IMG/VR virus record: IMGVR_UViG_3300010155_000075 | Coordinates: 1 to 26,674 of that record | Direction: 5' to 3' (one strand) | From: a virus | DNA: 26,674 bases | Shown here: piece after piece, positions 1 to 6,451 of the stretch | How the letters are laid out: every line of letters starts with the position of its first letter | Position numbering within the stretch: the stretch's first letter is position 1 | Notes under the pieces: model-generated | The model's database searches: none | Seen by the model: only the letters and a program-made list of their open reading frames with translations | Told to the model about the DNA's origin: nothing | Program-made: the position numbers and the translations under genes

Positions 1-213
1 AGGATGCTAATCTGCATCGTGCTAATCTGAATGGTGCTGATCTGAATGGTGCTGATCTACAGCATGCTAATCTACAGCGTGCTTATCTGAATGGTGCCAA
101 TCTACAGGATGCTAATCTGAATGGTGCCAATCTACAGGATGCTAATCTGCATCGTGCTAATCTGAATGGTGCTGATCTGAATGGTGCTGATCTACAGCAT
201 GCTAATCTACAGC
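1..213 (+). repeat. 78-bp perfect direct repeat inside the pentapeptide gene
   Basis: Bases 1-78 and 136-213 are identical. The offset is 135 bp, exactly nine 15-bp units, so the frame is kept. Most other units in the gene differ at several positions. A perfect 78-bp copy therefore points to a recent block duplication by slippage or recombination, on top of the older 15-bp tandem structure. Confidence 0.9.
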
Positions 214-422
214 ATGCTGATCTATATTTTGCTGATCTACGGGGTGCTGATCTGCTGTATGCTAATCTGCTGTATGCTAATCTGCAGCGTGCTTATCTGA
301 ATGGCGCTAATCTGCTGTATGCTAATCTGCAGCGTGCTGATCTGAATGGCGCTGATCTGAGATATGCTGATCTGAATGGCGCTGATCTGAGATATGCTGA
401 TCTACAGGGTGCTATTAAGTGA
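1..422 (+). CDS. Pentapeptide-repeat protein, 3' part (start lies left of the window)
   Basis: The reading frame beginning at base 3 is open for 139 codons to a TGA at 420-422 and consists almost wholly of five-residue units of the A(D/N)LxX type, for example ANLNG, ADLQH and ANLQR. There is no in-frame ATG, so the start is outside the window. Pentapeptide repeats fold into a right-handed square beta-helix. Some family members (Qnr, MfpA) mimic DNA and act on gyrase, but most have no known role, and nothing here picks one. The sequence is built of 15-bp tandem units and looks richer in G+C than the genes after it, which suggests recent acquisition or expansion. It ends in AIK just after the last repeat, with no extra C-terminal domain. 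The family call is firm; the function is unknown. Confidence 0.9.
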   Translation, partial: DANLHRANLNGADLNGADLQHANLQRAYLNGANLQDANLNGANLQDANLHRANLNGADLNGADLQHANLQHADLYFADLRGADLLYANLLYANLQRAYLNGANLLYANLQRADLNGADLRYADLNGADLRYADLQGAIK

Positions 423-479
423 AAGTGAAAAAGATAAAAACTGGAGAATTAATAAAGAAGCTAAATAAGGAGTTAAAAA

Positions 480-878
480 ATGAGATGGTCATCAGACGTG
501 AAAGAAAAAGAGTTTAAATTATTGAAGCCTGGAAAAGCTCAGTTTGAAATAATTGAAGCAGATGAAGGAGTAACAAAGAAAGGGGATCCTAAAATATCAC
601 TTAAGATTCATTTGTGGGATTCAAACAATGATACTTGCCTAACTTTTGAAAACTTAACATCAGCTATGAACTGGAAAATAAAGCATTTGATGGAATCAAT
701 AGGGAGAGGAGACAAGTTTCAAAATGGAACTGACGATTTCTTTACTTGGATTGGCAAGAAAGGTGAATGTGAGATATACGTAGAGAAAAGTGAACAGTAT
801 GGGGATAGAGTAAAGATAAAGGATTACATAAAATCAGAAAAAGAAGATAAATTCATCGATGATGATGTGCCTTTTTAA
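480..878 (+). CDS. Single-stranded DNA-binding-like protein with acidic C-terminal tail
   Basis: 132 residues, preceded by AAGGAG at 467-472 with good spacing to the ATG. The N-terminal two thirds is a mixed beta-rich domain (KPGKAQFEIIEADEG, then KISLKIHLWD). The last residues are acidic and end in DDDVPF, nearly the DDDIPF tip by which bacterial SSB proteins bind partner enzymes. T7 gp2.5 also has an acidic tail with a terminal aromatic residue. The likely role is coating ssDNA during replication or recombination; a RusA-type resolvase gene lies in the same operon. It could instead belong to the related DUF669-type phage family, which is also linked to ssDNA work. The SSB role is inferred from the tail and general layout, not from a full fold match. 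Confidence 0.6.
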   Translation: MRWSSDVKEKEFKLLKPGKAQFEIIEADEGVTKKGDPKISLKIHLWDSNNDTCLTFENLTSAMNWKIKHLMESIGRGDKFQNGTDDFFTWIGKKGECEIYVEKSEQYGDRVKIKDYIKSEKEDKFIDDDVPF

Positions 879-896
879 GGGATATTGATAATGTAA

Positions 897-1079
897 TTGG
901 AAGATAACATTAAATGTTTAGATGAAAAAATAGATGAAATTAGGAATAGTTGCGAACAATTATTTAAAAATGGAATTATTCGTGATCGTGTAGAAAGAGC
1001 AGATTTTTATAATAGTTTAAGAAAAAGTGAAATATATAAATATTTTGACAAAGTTATTAATGGAGAAGTTTATGAATAA
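897..1079 (+). CDS. Small hypothetical protein, TTG start
   Basis: 60 residues, charged, mostly helical in appearance and without a membrane segment. I do not recognise it. The frame is closed by TAA at 894-896, so the first usable start is TTG at 897. An AAGGGA lies at 877-882, a little far upstream, and an ATG at 891 is followed at once by a stop codon, an odd arrangement that could allow restart. The end overlaps the next gene (stop at 1077-1079, next ATG at 1072). The compact operon setting supports it being real, but the weak start lowers certainty. Confidence 0.5.
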   Translation: MEDNIKCLDEKIDEIRNSCEQLFKNGIIRDRVERADFYNSLRKSEIYKYFDKVINGEVYE

Positions 1080-1251
1080 TTTAATATTAAGTATTCTGTC
1101 AATCATGCTTTCTTGTGTAGCTATTTGTTTGTCATTAGATGAATATAATATTGATACAAAGAAAAATAAAAAAGGTAATGATAGTTGTATTACATCATTT
1201 TATCCAAATTATAATTTTTGCAATGAAACAAATAAAAAAGGAACTAAATAA
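1072..1251 (+). CDS. Small single-pass membrane protein
   Basis: I chose ATG 1072 because GGAG at 1062-1065 lies just before it. An in-frame ATG at 1027 would overlap the upstream gene far more. The 59-residue product opens with a hydrophobic segment of about 20 residues (NLILSILSIMLSCVAICLSL) followed by a polar, lysine- and asparagine-rich tail with two cysteines. It could be a membrane-anchored peptide or have a cleaved signal. Its stop shares a base with the ATG of the following prohibitin-like gene (TAATG), so the two are probably translated together and may act together at the membrane. Function unknown. Confidence 0.55.
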   Translation: MNNLILSILSIMLSCVAICLSLDEYNIDTKKNKKGNDSCITSFYPNYNFCNETNKKGTK

Positions 1252-1682
1252 TGAATAACAATGATATTGGCGGTAAAGAAGTGTTTGGTATTGTAACAGC
1301 AATTTTTATTGGTTTGCTTTTTATAATAGGGGTTATATGGGGAATGGTCGCTCTTTATAATGTATACAGCGTTTGGTCTGGTAAAAAAGCAGGTGAAGCA
1401 CAGTTAGCGGAAGCTTCTTATAATAGACAAATAGCCGTAAAAGAAGCAGAGGCTAAGTCAGCAGCTGCCACTGAACTTGCAAAAGCTGAGATAATTAGGG
1501 CAAAAGGAGTAGCAAAAGCAAACAAGATAATAGGTCAATCACTTAATAATAATGAATCATATCTTACTTACTTGTGGGTTCAATCTTTAGAGAGCAAACA
1601 AAATAAGGTAATCTATGTTCCAACAGAAGCAAATCTTCCAATACTGGAAGCATCTAGACTAAAAAAAGGAACTAAAAAATGA
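1251..1682 (+). CDS. Prohibitin/stomatin-like membrane protein lacking the SPFH core
   Basis: 143 residues. Residues 12-39 form a long hydrophobic stretch, one or two membrane passes. Residues 45-100 are an Ala/Glu/Lys-rich coiled coil (AEAKSAAATELAKAEIIRAK, then GVAKANKIIGQSL). The tail at 105-135 reads LWVQSLESKQNKVIYVPTEA and NLPIL, closely like the C-terminus of prohibitin and HflK/HflC, where the pattern is roughly 'w-x-x-l ... vvyvPt-g-lPi'. The globular SPFH/Band 7 domain that normally lies between membrane segment and coiled coil is absent. Similar short phage proteins are often annotated 'membrane protease subunit'. In bacteria HflKC cages surround the FtsH protease, so a phage version could join or disturb host SPFH cages; that is inference. 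It sits between a small membrane protein and an unknown gene with 1- and 4-base overlaps. Confidence 0.7.
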   Translation: MNNNDIGGKEVFGIVTAIFIGLLFIIGVIWGMVALYNVYSVWSGKKAGEAQLAEASYNRQIAVKEAEAKSAAATELAKAEIIRAKGVAKANKIIGQSLNNNESYLTYLWVQSLESKQNKVIYVPTEANLPILEASRLKKGTKK

Positions 1683-2086
1683 AAAAATTAGAAGAAATAC
1701 CAGAAGTACAAGTTTTAATTTCAGAGATCATAAATGAATCTCGTGAAAATGAAAAATTGGAAAATGCTATTAGATGTTTATTAAGGGAAATGCCAGATAA
1801 ATCACTTTTTAAAAAAAATTTTATACGAGCACTTCCGTTGACTACTTTTCAAGAAAGGTTAAGAAAAGATATAGTATATAAAGTCATTGACGATTGTTAT
1901 CAAGATGTTATGGTTAAAGAACCAAAGGATAAAAATCATGATTATATTAAAGAGTTAATTGATGATTTTAAATATATATTAACATTTGCCACTATTAAAA
2001 CAAAAAAACCTGAAGAAGATGATTTATGTACAATGTTAAATGCATTTAATAAAAAACTAACAAAAAAACTAAAGGATACGTTATGA
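1679..2086 (+). CDS. Hypothetical protein
   Basis: 135 residues, charged and mostly alpha-helical in appearance, with no signal or membrane segment. The ATG overlaps the upstream TGA (ATGA) and its own stop overlaps the next ATG in the same way, so it is embedded in the operon and probably translationally coupled. No motif I recognise. Its lysine-rich C-terminus (KKLTKKLKDTL) is the only notable feature. Confidence 0.65.
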   Translation: MKKLEEIPEVQVLISEIINESRENEKLENAIRCLLREMPDKSLFKKNFIRALPLTTFQERLRKDIVYKVIDDCYQDVMVKEPKDKNHDYIKELIDDFKYILTFATIKTKKPEEDDLCTMLNAFNKKLTKKLKDTL

Positions 2087-2655
2087 AAAAGTTAATTACT
2101 ATCGCTGCTATTTCAGTAGCTTCACTTTCAGCAACTTGCGCTATGGCAACCAGTAAAAGTTCAAATAATGGATATTTCAACCACTGGGGCATATCCGTTG
2201 ATGCTATTACCTTGAATGACAATATTCCATCACAACTCAATGACTTTGATATGGGGTATAAACTAGGTCTACATTATAACTACAACAAATATCTCTATTC
2301 CTCTGTTTCTGTATTGGTAGGAAAGCATGAATCCTCTGAGTTGAGTGCCTCTGTTGGCGTTCAGGGTTATGTTGGACGCTTTATGCCTTATGCAGATCTT
2401 AATATCAATAATATCAACAAATTTGGAGATAGCTTAAGCGGTGCATTAGGATATGACTTTGGATCAAGCTATGTGGTTAATAAGTTCATCATTCCATTTG
2501 TTGAGTTAGATGATGTTACTAGCAAGAATAAACAAGCAGTATGTGTGGGAATGCATTCTAGTATCATGAAGAATGTATCAATGAAAATTCAATATTCACG
2601 ATATATCCAAAATAACAATGACTCATTGGATATTGGCATGTCTTATTATTTCTAA
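2083..2655 (+). CDS. Outer-membrane beta-barrel protein with signal peptide
   Basis: 190 residues. The N-terminus is a classic Sec signal (MKK, a hydrophobic core ITIAAISVASLSA, then AMA before the cut near residue 22). The mature part of about 168 residues alternates polar and hydrophobic residues in short strands (YKLGLHYNYNKYLYSSVSVL, LSASVGVQGYVGRF, MKIQYSRYI). It ends in IGMSYYF, a terminal phenylalanine as recognised by the BAM insertion machinery. The size suits an eight-stranded barrel of the OmpA/OmpX/Ail kind. It implies a Gram-negative host. Phage-encoded outer-membrane proteins are known to block receptors or change the host surface (Lom-like proteins, superinfection exclusion); that role is inferred here. 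The first base triplets overlap the upstream stop. Confidence 0.75.
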   Translation: MKKLITIAAISVASLSATCAMATSKSSNNGYFNHWGISVDAITLNDNIPSQLNDFDMGYKLGLHYNYNKYLYSSVSVLVGKHESSELSASVGVQGYVGRFMPYADLNINNINKFGDSLSGALGYDFGSSYVVNKFIIPFVELDDVTSKNKQAVCVGMHSSIMKNVSMKIQYSRYIQNNNDSLDIGMSYYF

Positions 2656-2674
2656 TGGAATGAAATGATTAAAG

Positions 2675-2973
2675 ATGAAAAAGATTGTGATAGAACTTCC
2701 AATACCTTTGCCAACCTGGAACAGGATTTTAGAAATGAACCATTGGCAAAGGATGGAGGTACGACATTTGATTCACTTGTTTGTATTGAAATTATCTCCT
2801 ACAGAAAAAGACTCGCAGATGTGGACGGTATCTCCGCAAAAGCAGTTATTGATGGACTCGTTAAAGCAAAAATACTTGAAGATGATTCGACCAAGTTCGT
2901 CGAGGAAATCAGGTACAAACAAATTAAATCGACGCATGAGAAAACGATAATTATTATAAGAGAGTGTGAATGA
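2675..2973 (+). pseudogene. rusA: RusA-type Holliday junction resolvase, split by a -1 frameshift
   Basis: RusA homology lies in two frames. From ATG 2675 the first frame reads MKKIVIELPIPLPTWNRIL and then MNHWQRMEVRHLIHLF, a typical start of phage RusA proteins. The other frame carries RLADVDGISAKAVIDGLVKA followed by KILEDDSTKF and a beta-strand end, with the DxD and later DD acidic residues that bind metal in RusA. The change of frame falls near the A5 run at 2805-2809: adding one A gives ...PTEKRLADVD... and a 99-residue protein of normal size for short phage RusA. No canonical slippery heptamer is present. The choices are a real inactivating deletion, a homopolymer sequencing error, or inefficient slippage. 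RusA cuts four-way junctions, helping phage recombination or packaging. The downstream gene starts in ATGA overlap with the stop at 2971-2973. Confidence 0.75.
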
Positions 2974-3827
2974 GGGAAATTATGATAACAATAAATGGTA
3001 AAAATGTTAAATGTTCAAAGTTCAATGGCGGTGAATGTCATGTTAAAATACCGAAAGTAAGATTTGGTTGTAATATTGTTGAATCTTATCTTTATAGTTC
3101 TGATGATATTATGTTTCTTATGTTAACAATTGATGCTATGCGAAGGGTTAATCAATTTGCTGAGATACATTTAATTATTCCTTACTTTCCATATTCAAGA
3201 CAAGACAGAGTCTGCAATATTGGGGAAGCATTAAGCGTAAAGATAATGGCTGATTTAATTAACATGCTTAAATTAAATAGCGTTTTAATATATGATCCTC
3301 ATTCATATGTTGTTTATCCATTATTAAATAATTGCTTAATGAAACCAATGCCAGAAATAATAAAAAATAGCTTATTAAAAGATATAATTATAGAAAATAA
3401 TTTAATTTTAGTTTCACCCGACTCTGGGTCTGAGAAAAAAGTTAGAGATTTGGCAAATATTATATCGCATGACAATATTTTATATGCCAGCAAAGTAAGA
3501 AATACTAAAAATGGAGAAATAACAGAAACTAAAGTAAGTGGTGTGGAAAATGGTAAAAAATATATAATTGTTGATGATATATGTGATGGCGGAAGAACTT
3601 TTATTGAACTTGCAAAGATTATTAAAAAACAAGGTGCTTCAAAAGTTTATTTATACGTAACACACGGAATTTTTTCTAAAGGACTTGATGTTTTAAAAGA
3701 ATATATTGATAAAGTATATTGCTATTATACATTTTTAAATAATATTGATTCAGAATATTTAACTATTTTAAGAGAATCATATTCAGATTATATTAAAATA
3801 CAAGAGGGTTTAAAAAATGAATATTAA
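2970..3827 (+). CDS. PRPP-synthetase-like enzyme, probable ADP-ribose pyrophosphate synthetase (Adps) of NARP1
   Basis: 285 residues. Conserved parts of ribose-phosphate pyrophosphokinase are present: PYFPYSRQDR at 71-80 (ATP site), DPHS at about 110-113 in place of the usual DLHA, SPDSGSEKKVR, a lysine in ASKVRN, and the PRPP loop IIVDDICDGGRTF at 199-211. The family transfers pyrophosphate from ATP to ribose 5-phosphate. In phages, versions beside a NAMPT-like gene have been shown to act instead on ADP-ribose, making ADPR-pyrophosphate, the first step of NARP1. This gene overlaps the NAMPT-like gene by 11 bases, so that role is favoured, though substrate cannot be read from the sequence. 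ATG 2970 overlaps the rusA stop; ATG 2982, after GAGGGA, is an equally good start. Confidence 0.85.
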   Translation: MREIMITINGKNVKCSKFNGGECHVKIPKVRFGCNIVESYLYSSDDIMFLMLTIDAMRRVNQFAEIHLIIPYFPYSRQDRVCNIGEALSVKIMADLINMLKLNSVLIYDPHSYVVYPLLNNCLMKPMPEIIKNSLLKDIIIENNLILVSPDSGSEKKVRDLANIISHDNILYASKVRNTKNGEITETKVSGVENGKKYIIVDDICDGGRTFIELAKIIKKQGASKVYLYVTHGIFSKGLDVLKEYIDKVYCYYTFLNNIDSEYLTILRESYSDYIKIQEGLKNEY

Positions 3828-5334
3828 CCCATTAACATCAATAGATTTCTACAAAGCAGGCCATATAAGACAATATCCAGAAGGAACAACAGAGCTATAT
3901 TCAAACTTTACTCCAAGAAGTTGTGCGTTATCTAATATTAATTATGAATTTTTTGATGGCAAAGTTGTTTTTTTTGGTATTCAGTATTTTATTAAAAGTT
4001 TTTTAATAGATTCCTGGAAAAAGGAATTCTTTTTTAAAGATAAAATCAAAGTAATAGAAAAATACAAAAGAAGAATGGATTGTGCTCTAGGCAACAACAT
4101 TGTTAGTACAGATCATATTGAAAGTCTGCATGATTTGGGTTACTTGCCTTTAAAGATAAAAGCGCTTCCTGAAGGATCAAGGGTTCCTATAGGAGTTCCT
4201 GTTTTAACTATTGTAAATACACATAAAGATTTTTTTTGGTTAACTAATTATATTGAAACAGTTATGTCATGTTTTTTATGGAAAGCAATAACTTCGGCAA
4301 CAACTGCTTTTCACTATAAAAAATTATTAACAGCATATGCTATTAATACTGGATCGCCTATTGATTTTGTTAATTTTCAAGCGCATGATTTTTCTTTTAG
4401 AGGAATGTCTGGATTACAGGATGCTTCATTAAGTGGGGCGGCACATCTCACTTCATTTTATGGAACAGATACAGTTCCTGCCATTGATTTATTAGAAGAT
4501 TATTATCAGGCAAACGTAAAAAATAATGTTATTGGGTGCTCTGTTCCTGCTACAGAACATTCTGTAATGTGCATGGGAGAAAAAGAAAATGAAATAAATA
4601 CATTTAAACACCTTATAAATAATATTTATCCTGAAGGTATAGTATCGATTGTTTCAGATACATGGGATTTCTGGAAGGTAATAAATGAATATATGAATAT
4701 CCTTAAAGAAAATATAATGTCAAGAAATGGAAAAGTTGTTATTAGGCCAGATAGTGGTGATCCAGTAAAAATAATATGTGGTGATAGTTATTCAGATAAA
4801 AATAGTTATGAATACAAGGGTGCTATTGAGTGTTTGTGGGATATATTTGGAGGAACTTTTACAGAAAATGGCTATAAAGTATTAGATTCTCATATAGGTT
4901 TAATTTATGGAGATGCTATTACGTTTGATAAAGCTAATTTAATTTTACTTGAACTTGAACAAAAAGGGTTTGCATCTTCAAATATTGTATTTGGCATTGG
5001 ATCTTATACTTATCAATATGTAACTCGTGATACTTATGGTTTTGCTATGAAAACAACAAGTGGTATTGTCAATGGAGAAAGAAGAGAAATATTTAAAGAT
5101 CCAAAAACAGATAATGGTGTAAAAAAATCTGCAAAAGGATTGCTTAGAGTTGAAAAAGAGAATGGCACGTTTGTTTTATATGATCAACAAACCGAAGATC
5201 AAGAAGAAAATGGAGAATTGAGATGTATTTTTCTTAATGGTCAAATACCATTTTACGATGATATAGATAGCATAAGAAATAATTTAGATAGGGGATTGAT
5301 TGAAGAATGTACAAATTTAGCAGAAATTCTTTAA
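3817..5334 (+). CDS. nadV: Nicotinamide phosphoribosyltransferase-like enzyme, probable NAD+-forming Namat of NARP1
   Basis: 505 residues, full length for the NAMPT/NadV family. Visible family signatures are DFYKAGHIRQYP at 10-21 (human DSYKVTHYKQYP), GTDTVP near 216-221, PATEHS with the phospho-histidine position H248, VSDTWDFW, IRPDSGDP with D312, and TRD at 403-405. All catalytic positions I can align to human NAMPT (D219, H247, D279, D313, R392) are kept, so the enzyme looks active. NAMPT joins nicotinamide to PRPP giving NMN. In the phage NARP1 pathway the homologue joins nicotinamide to ADPR-pyrophosphate giving NAD+ directly. The overlapping Adps-like gene and the absence of an NMN adenylyltransferase gene in this window favour NARP1; classical NMN salvage using host enzymes remains possible. 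Confidence 0.9.
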   Translation: MNINPLTSIDFYKAGHIRQYPEGTTELYSNFTPRSCALSNINYEFFDGKVVFFGIQYFIKSFLIDSWKKEFFFKDKIKVIEKYKRRMDCALGNNIVSTDHIESLHDLGYLPLKIKALPEGSRVPIGVPVLTIVNTHKDFFWLTNYIETVMSCFLWKAITSATTAFHYKKLLTAYAINTGSPIDFVNFQAHDFSFRGMSGLQDASLSGAAHLTSFYGTDTVPAIDLLEDYYQANVKNNVIGCSVPATEHSVMCMGEKENEINTFKHLINNIYPEGIVSIVSDTWDFWKVINEYMNILKENIMSRNGKVVIRPDSGDPVKIICGDSYSDKNSYEYKGAIECLWDIFGGTFTENGYKVLDSHIGLIYGDAITFDKANLILLELEQKGFASSNIVFGIGSYTYQYVTRDTYGFAMKTTSGIVNGERREIFKDPKTDNGVKKSAKGLLRVEKENGTFVLYDQQTEDQEENGELRCIFLNGQIPFYDDIDSIRNNLDRGLIEECTNLAEIL

Positions 5335-5741
5335 AGAATTTAGAAGGAATACACCCTAATTTGGTTAATGTATGTGTTCATGCTTTGAGCATGCAAAAGA
5401 TTGACTTTGGTGTTATTAAGAACAGTTTTAGAACAGTTGAACAACAAAAAGAAAATATGCGAAAAGGATTGTCTAAAACAATGGATAGCCTTCATCTGCC
5501 ACAATCTGATGGATATAGCCATGCGGTAGATCTTTTTTGGTATAAGGATGGCATTGATGTGTTTAAGCTCGAGAGAAGCCCTAATATTAGCTCTAAACAG
5601 ATTGATCATGGATGGAACACATTGACGTTCTGCATGTATCAAGCAGCTATAAAATATAAAATTCCATTAGGATGGGGTGGATTCTGGAAAGGAGCATGGG
5701 ATAAGCCACATTATTATATATTGAGAGATAGAGAAAAATGA
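5307..5741 (+). CDS. Endolysin, M15 family peptidoglycan peptidase (L-alanyl-D-glutamate peptidase type)
   Basis: 144 residues, the usual size for a single-domain M15 (VanY-like) phage endolysin. It opens with YKFSRNSLKNLEGIHPNLV, then FGVIKNSFRTVEQQ, the stretch before the metal site. Zinc ligands are likely H63 (SLH), D75 (SHAVDL) and H135 (DKPHYY), with D132 as the catalytic acid. There is no signal peptide, so it would need a holin to reach the wall. It overlaps the end of the NAMPT-like gene by 28 bases and so belongs to the plus-strand operon, while the holin candidate lies at 6053-6451 on the minus strand. It cleaves the peptide part of Gram-negative type murein, most likely between L-Ala and D-Glu, though D-Ala-D-Ala cleavage cannot be excluded. 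Confidence 0.85.
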   Translation: MYKFSRNSLKNLEGIHPNLVNVCVHALSMQKIDFGVIKNSFRTVEQQKENMRKGLSKTMDSLHLPQSDGYSHAVDLFWYKDGIDVFKLERSPNISSKQIDHGWNTLTFCMYQAAIKYKIPLGWGGFWKGAWDKPHYYILRDREK

Positions 5742-5800
5742 TATTGGCTGCTTATCTTGGTGAAGTAGTGTTTTTAACCATGGTATTTTTATTACAATAA
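5738..5800 (+). CDS. Possible 20-residue hydrophobic peptide
   Basis: The ATG overlaps the endolysin stop (ATGA), and GAGAGATAGAG lies just upstream. The product, MILAAYLGEVVFLTMVFLLQ, is almost wholly hydrophobic and about the length of one membrane span. Its place right after the endolysin would suit a small lysis-related membrane peptide. An ORF this short can arise by chance, so this is tentative. Confidence 0.3.
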   Translation: MILAAYLGEVVFLTMVFLLQ

Positions 5801-5816
5801 ATAGGATAGGATAAAT

Positions 5817-6023
5817 ATGATCATTTCAATTTTAATGATAATTATTTCTACTACTTTTATATCATTATCATACTCTTTGTATTGTGAGTATAAAAGAAAC
5901 AGCAAAAAAGAAATTATTGGAAAAGCTAAATATGTGATAAAAAACTTTTATCACATATTTATTATTGATATTTTACTATTAGCTGCAATAATAATTTTAA
6001 TTATAAAAAGTTATAAGTTATAA
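5817..6023 (+). CDS. Small two-pass membrane protein
   Basis: 68 residues, preceded by AGGATAGG shortly before the ATG. Two hydrophobic segments, about residues 2-22 and 46-64, are separated by a basic stretch (CEYKRNSKKEIIGKAKYVIK), the pattern of a helical hairpin with the charged loop probably inside. It is the last gene of the plus-strand operon, next to the endolysin, and could be a holin, antiholin or spanin-like partner; no family is recognised. The middle of the gene contains a perfect 16-bp inverted repeat (5927-5961), so its mRNA would fold strongly, which is unusual for coding sequence. Confidence 0.5.
   Translation: MIISILMIIISTTFISLSYSLYCEYKRNSKKEIIGKAKYVIKNFYHIFIIDILLLAAIIILIIKSYKL
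5927..5961 (+). repeat. Perfect 16-bp inverted repeat with 3-nt loop
   Basis: The left arm TAAATATGTGATAAAA (5927-5942) is followed by AAC and then the exact reverse complement TTTTATCACATATTTA (5946-5961). The hairpin lies inside a small membrane protein gene, about 60 bp before the point where the plus- and minus-strand operons converge. Possible roles are a transcription stop or RNase III site at the operon end, or an operator; no long U-tract follows directly. Confidence 0.85.
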
Positions 6024-6052
6024 TTGTAATTTATTAATTAACAATATCATTT

Positions 6053-6451
6053 TTATTTTTTGGAATTCTCTTTTTTGAACGCACCAACAATTCCCTGAAT
6101 GGTTGGTTTAAGTGCTGAAATGCCCCAGATTGTCCCTGTTATGCTCCCATATATTTTAATGTACCAAGGGGGCATAGACTGGATTGCAATCGTGAAGTAA
6201 TTGCGAACACTCTCTGGTGAAATTGCAGCAACTAGAAAAGGAAGAGTAAACATAATAAAAGATATTCTTTTAACCCAACGATCTGAATTTTCAATCACCG
6301 CCATTTGCCACTCGGCGTTGTGATCCTCTTTTGATTGAGCTAATCGCGTTCTTTGTTCTGCAGATGCTTTTTTGGTCTCTTGCTGGGCTTTTTTAGTCTC
6401 AAACCAGCCCTTTGCAAGAGAACCTATTGCTCCGACTATTGCACCTATCAC
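6053..6451 (-). CDS. Putative holin, 3TM (gene-transfer-agent type) family
   Basis: 132 residues from GTG 6451, with AGGAGAT just upstream. The layout is MIGAIVGAIGSLAKGWFETK, then a charged helical stretch (about 17-60), then hydrophobic segments about 62-79 and 86-118 around SMPPWYIKIYGSITG. This matches phage proteins assigned to the 3TM holin family PF11351, which typically show 'G-W-E', a charged middle and 'MP-WY' before the last segment. A holin makes inner-membrane holes that release the endolysin. It is the last gene of the late operon, a common place for lysis genes. The start overlaps the stop of a 50-residue membrane protein gene (GTGA). Family assignment is by memory of pattern; the lysis role is inferred. 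Confidence 0.55.
   Translation of the reverse strand: MIGAIVGAIGSLAKGWFETKKAQQETKKASAEQRTRLAQSKEDHNAEWQMAVIENSDRWVKRISFIMFTLPFLVAAISPESVRNYFTIAIQSMPPWYIKIYGSITGTIWGISALKPTIQGIVGAFKKENSKK

Noticed and set aside
1-420. Dense 15-bp repeats that might look like a CRISPR or iteron array
   Set aside because: The units are contiguous without spacers, keep one reading frame and encode A(D/N)LxX pentapeptides.
1027-1071. Earlier ATG start at 1027 for the small membrane protein
   Set aside because: It would overlap the upstream gene by 50 bases and lacks a ribosome site, while ATG 1072 has GGAG at the right distance.
2083-2150. Lipoprotein signal in the outer-membrane protein (cysteine at residue 19)
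   Set aside because: The residue before the cysteine is Thr, not Gly/Ala/Ser as in a lipobox; a normal AMA cleavage site follows.
2797-2812. Programmed -1 frameshift for rusA
   Set aside because: No X-XXY-YYZ heptamer in the correct frame and no clear downstream pseudoknot; kept only as one option, with deletion or sequencing error more likely.
6024-6052. Terminator between the converging operons
   Set aside because: An AT-only imperfect hairpin (TTGTAATT/AATTAACAA) with a distant T-rich stretch; too weak to call.
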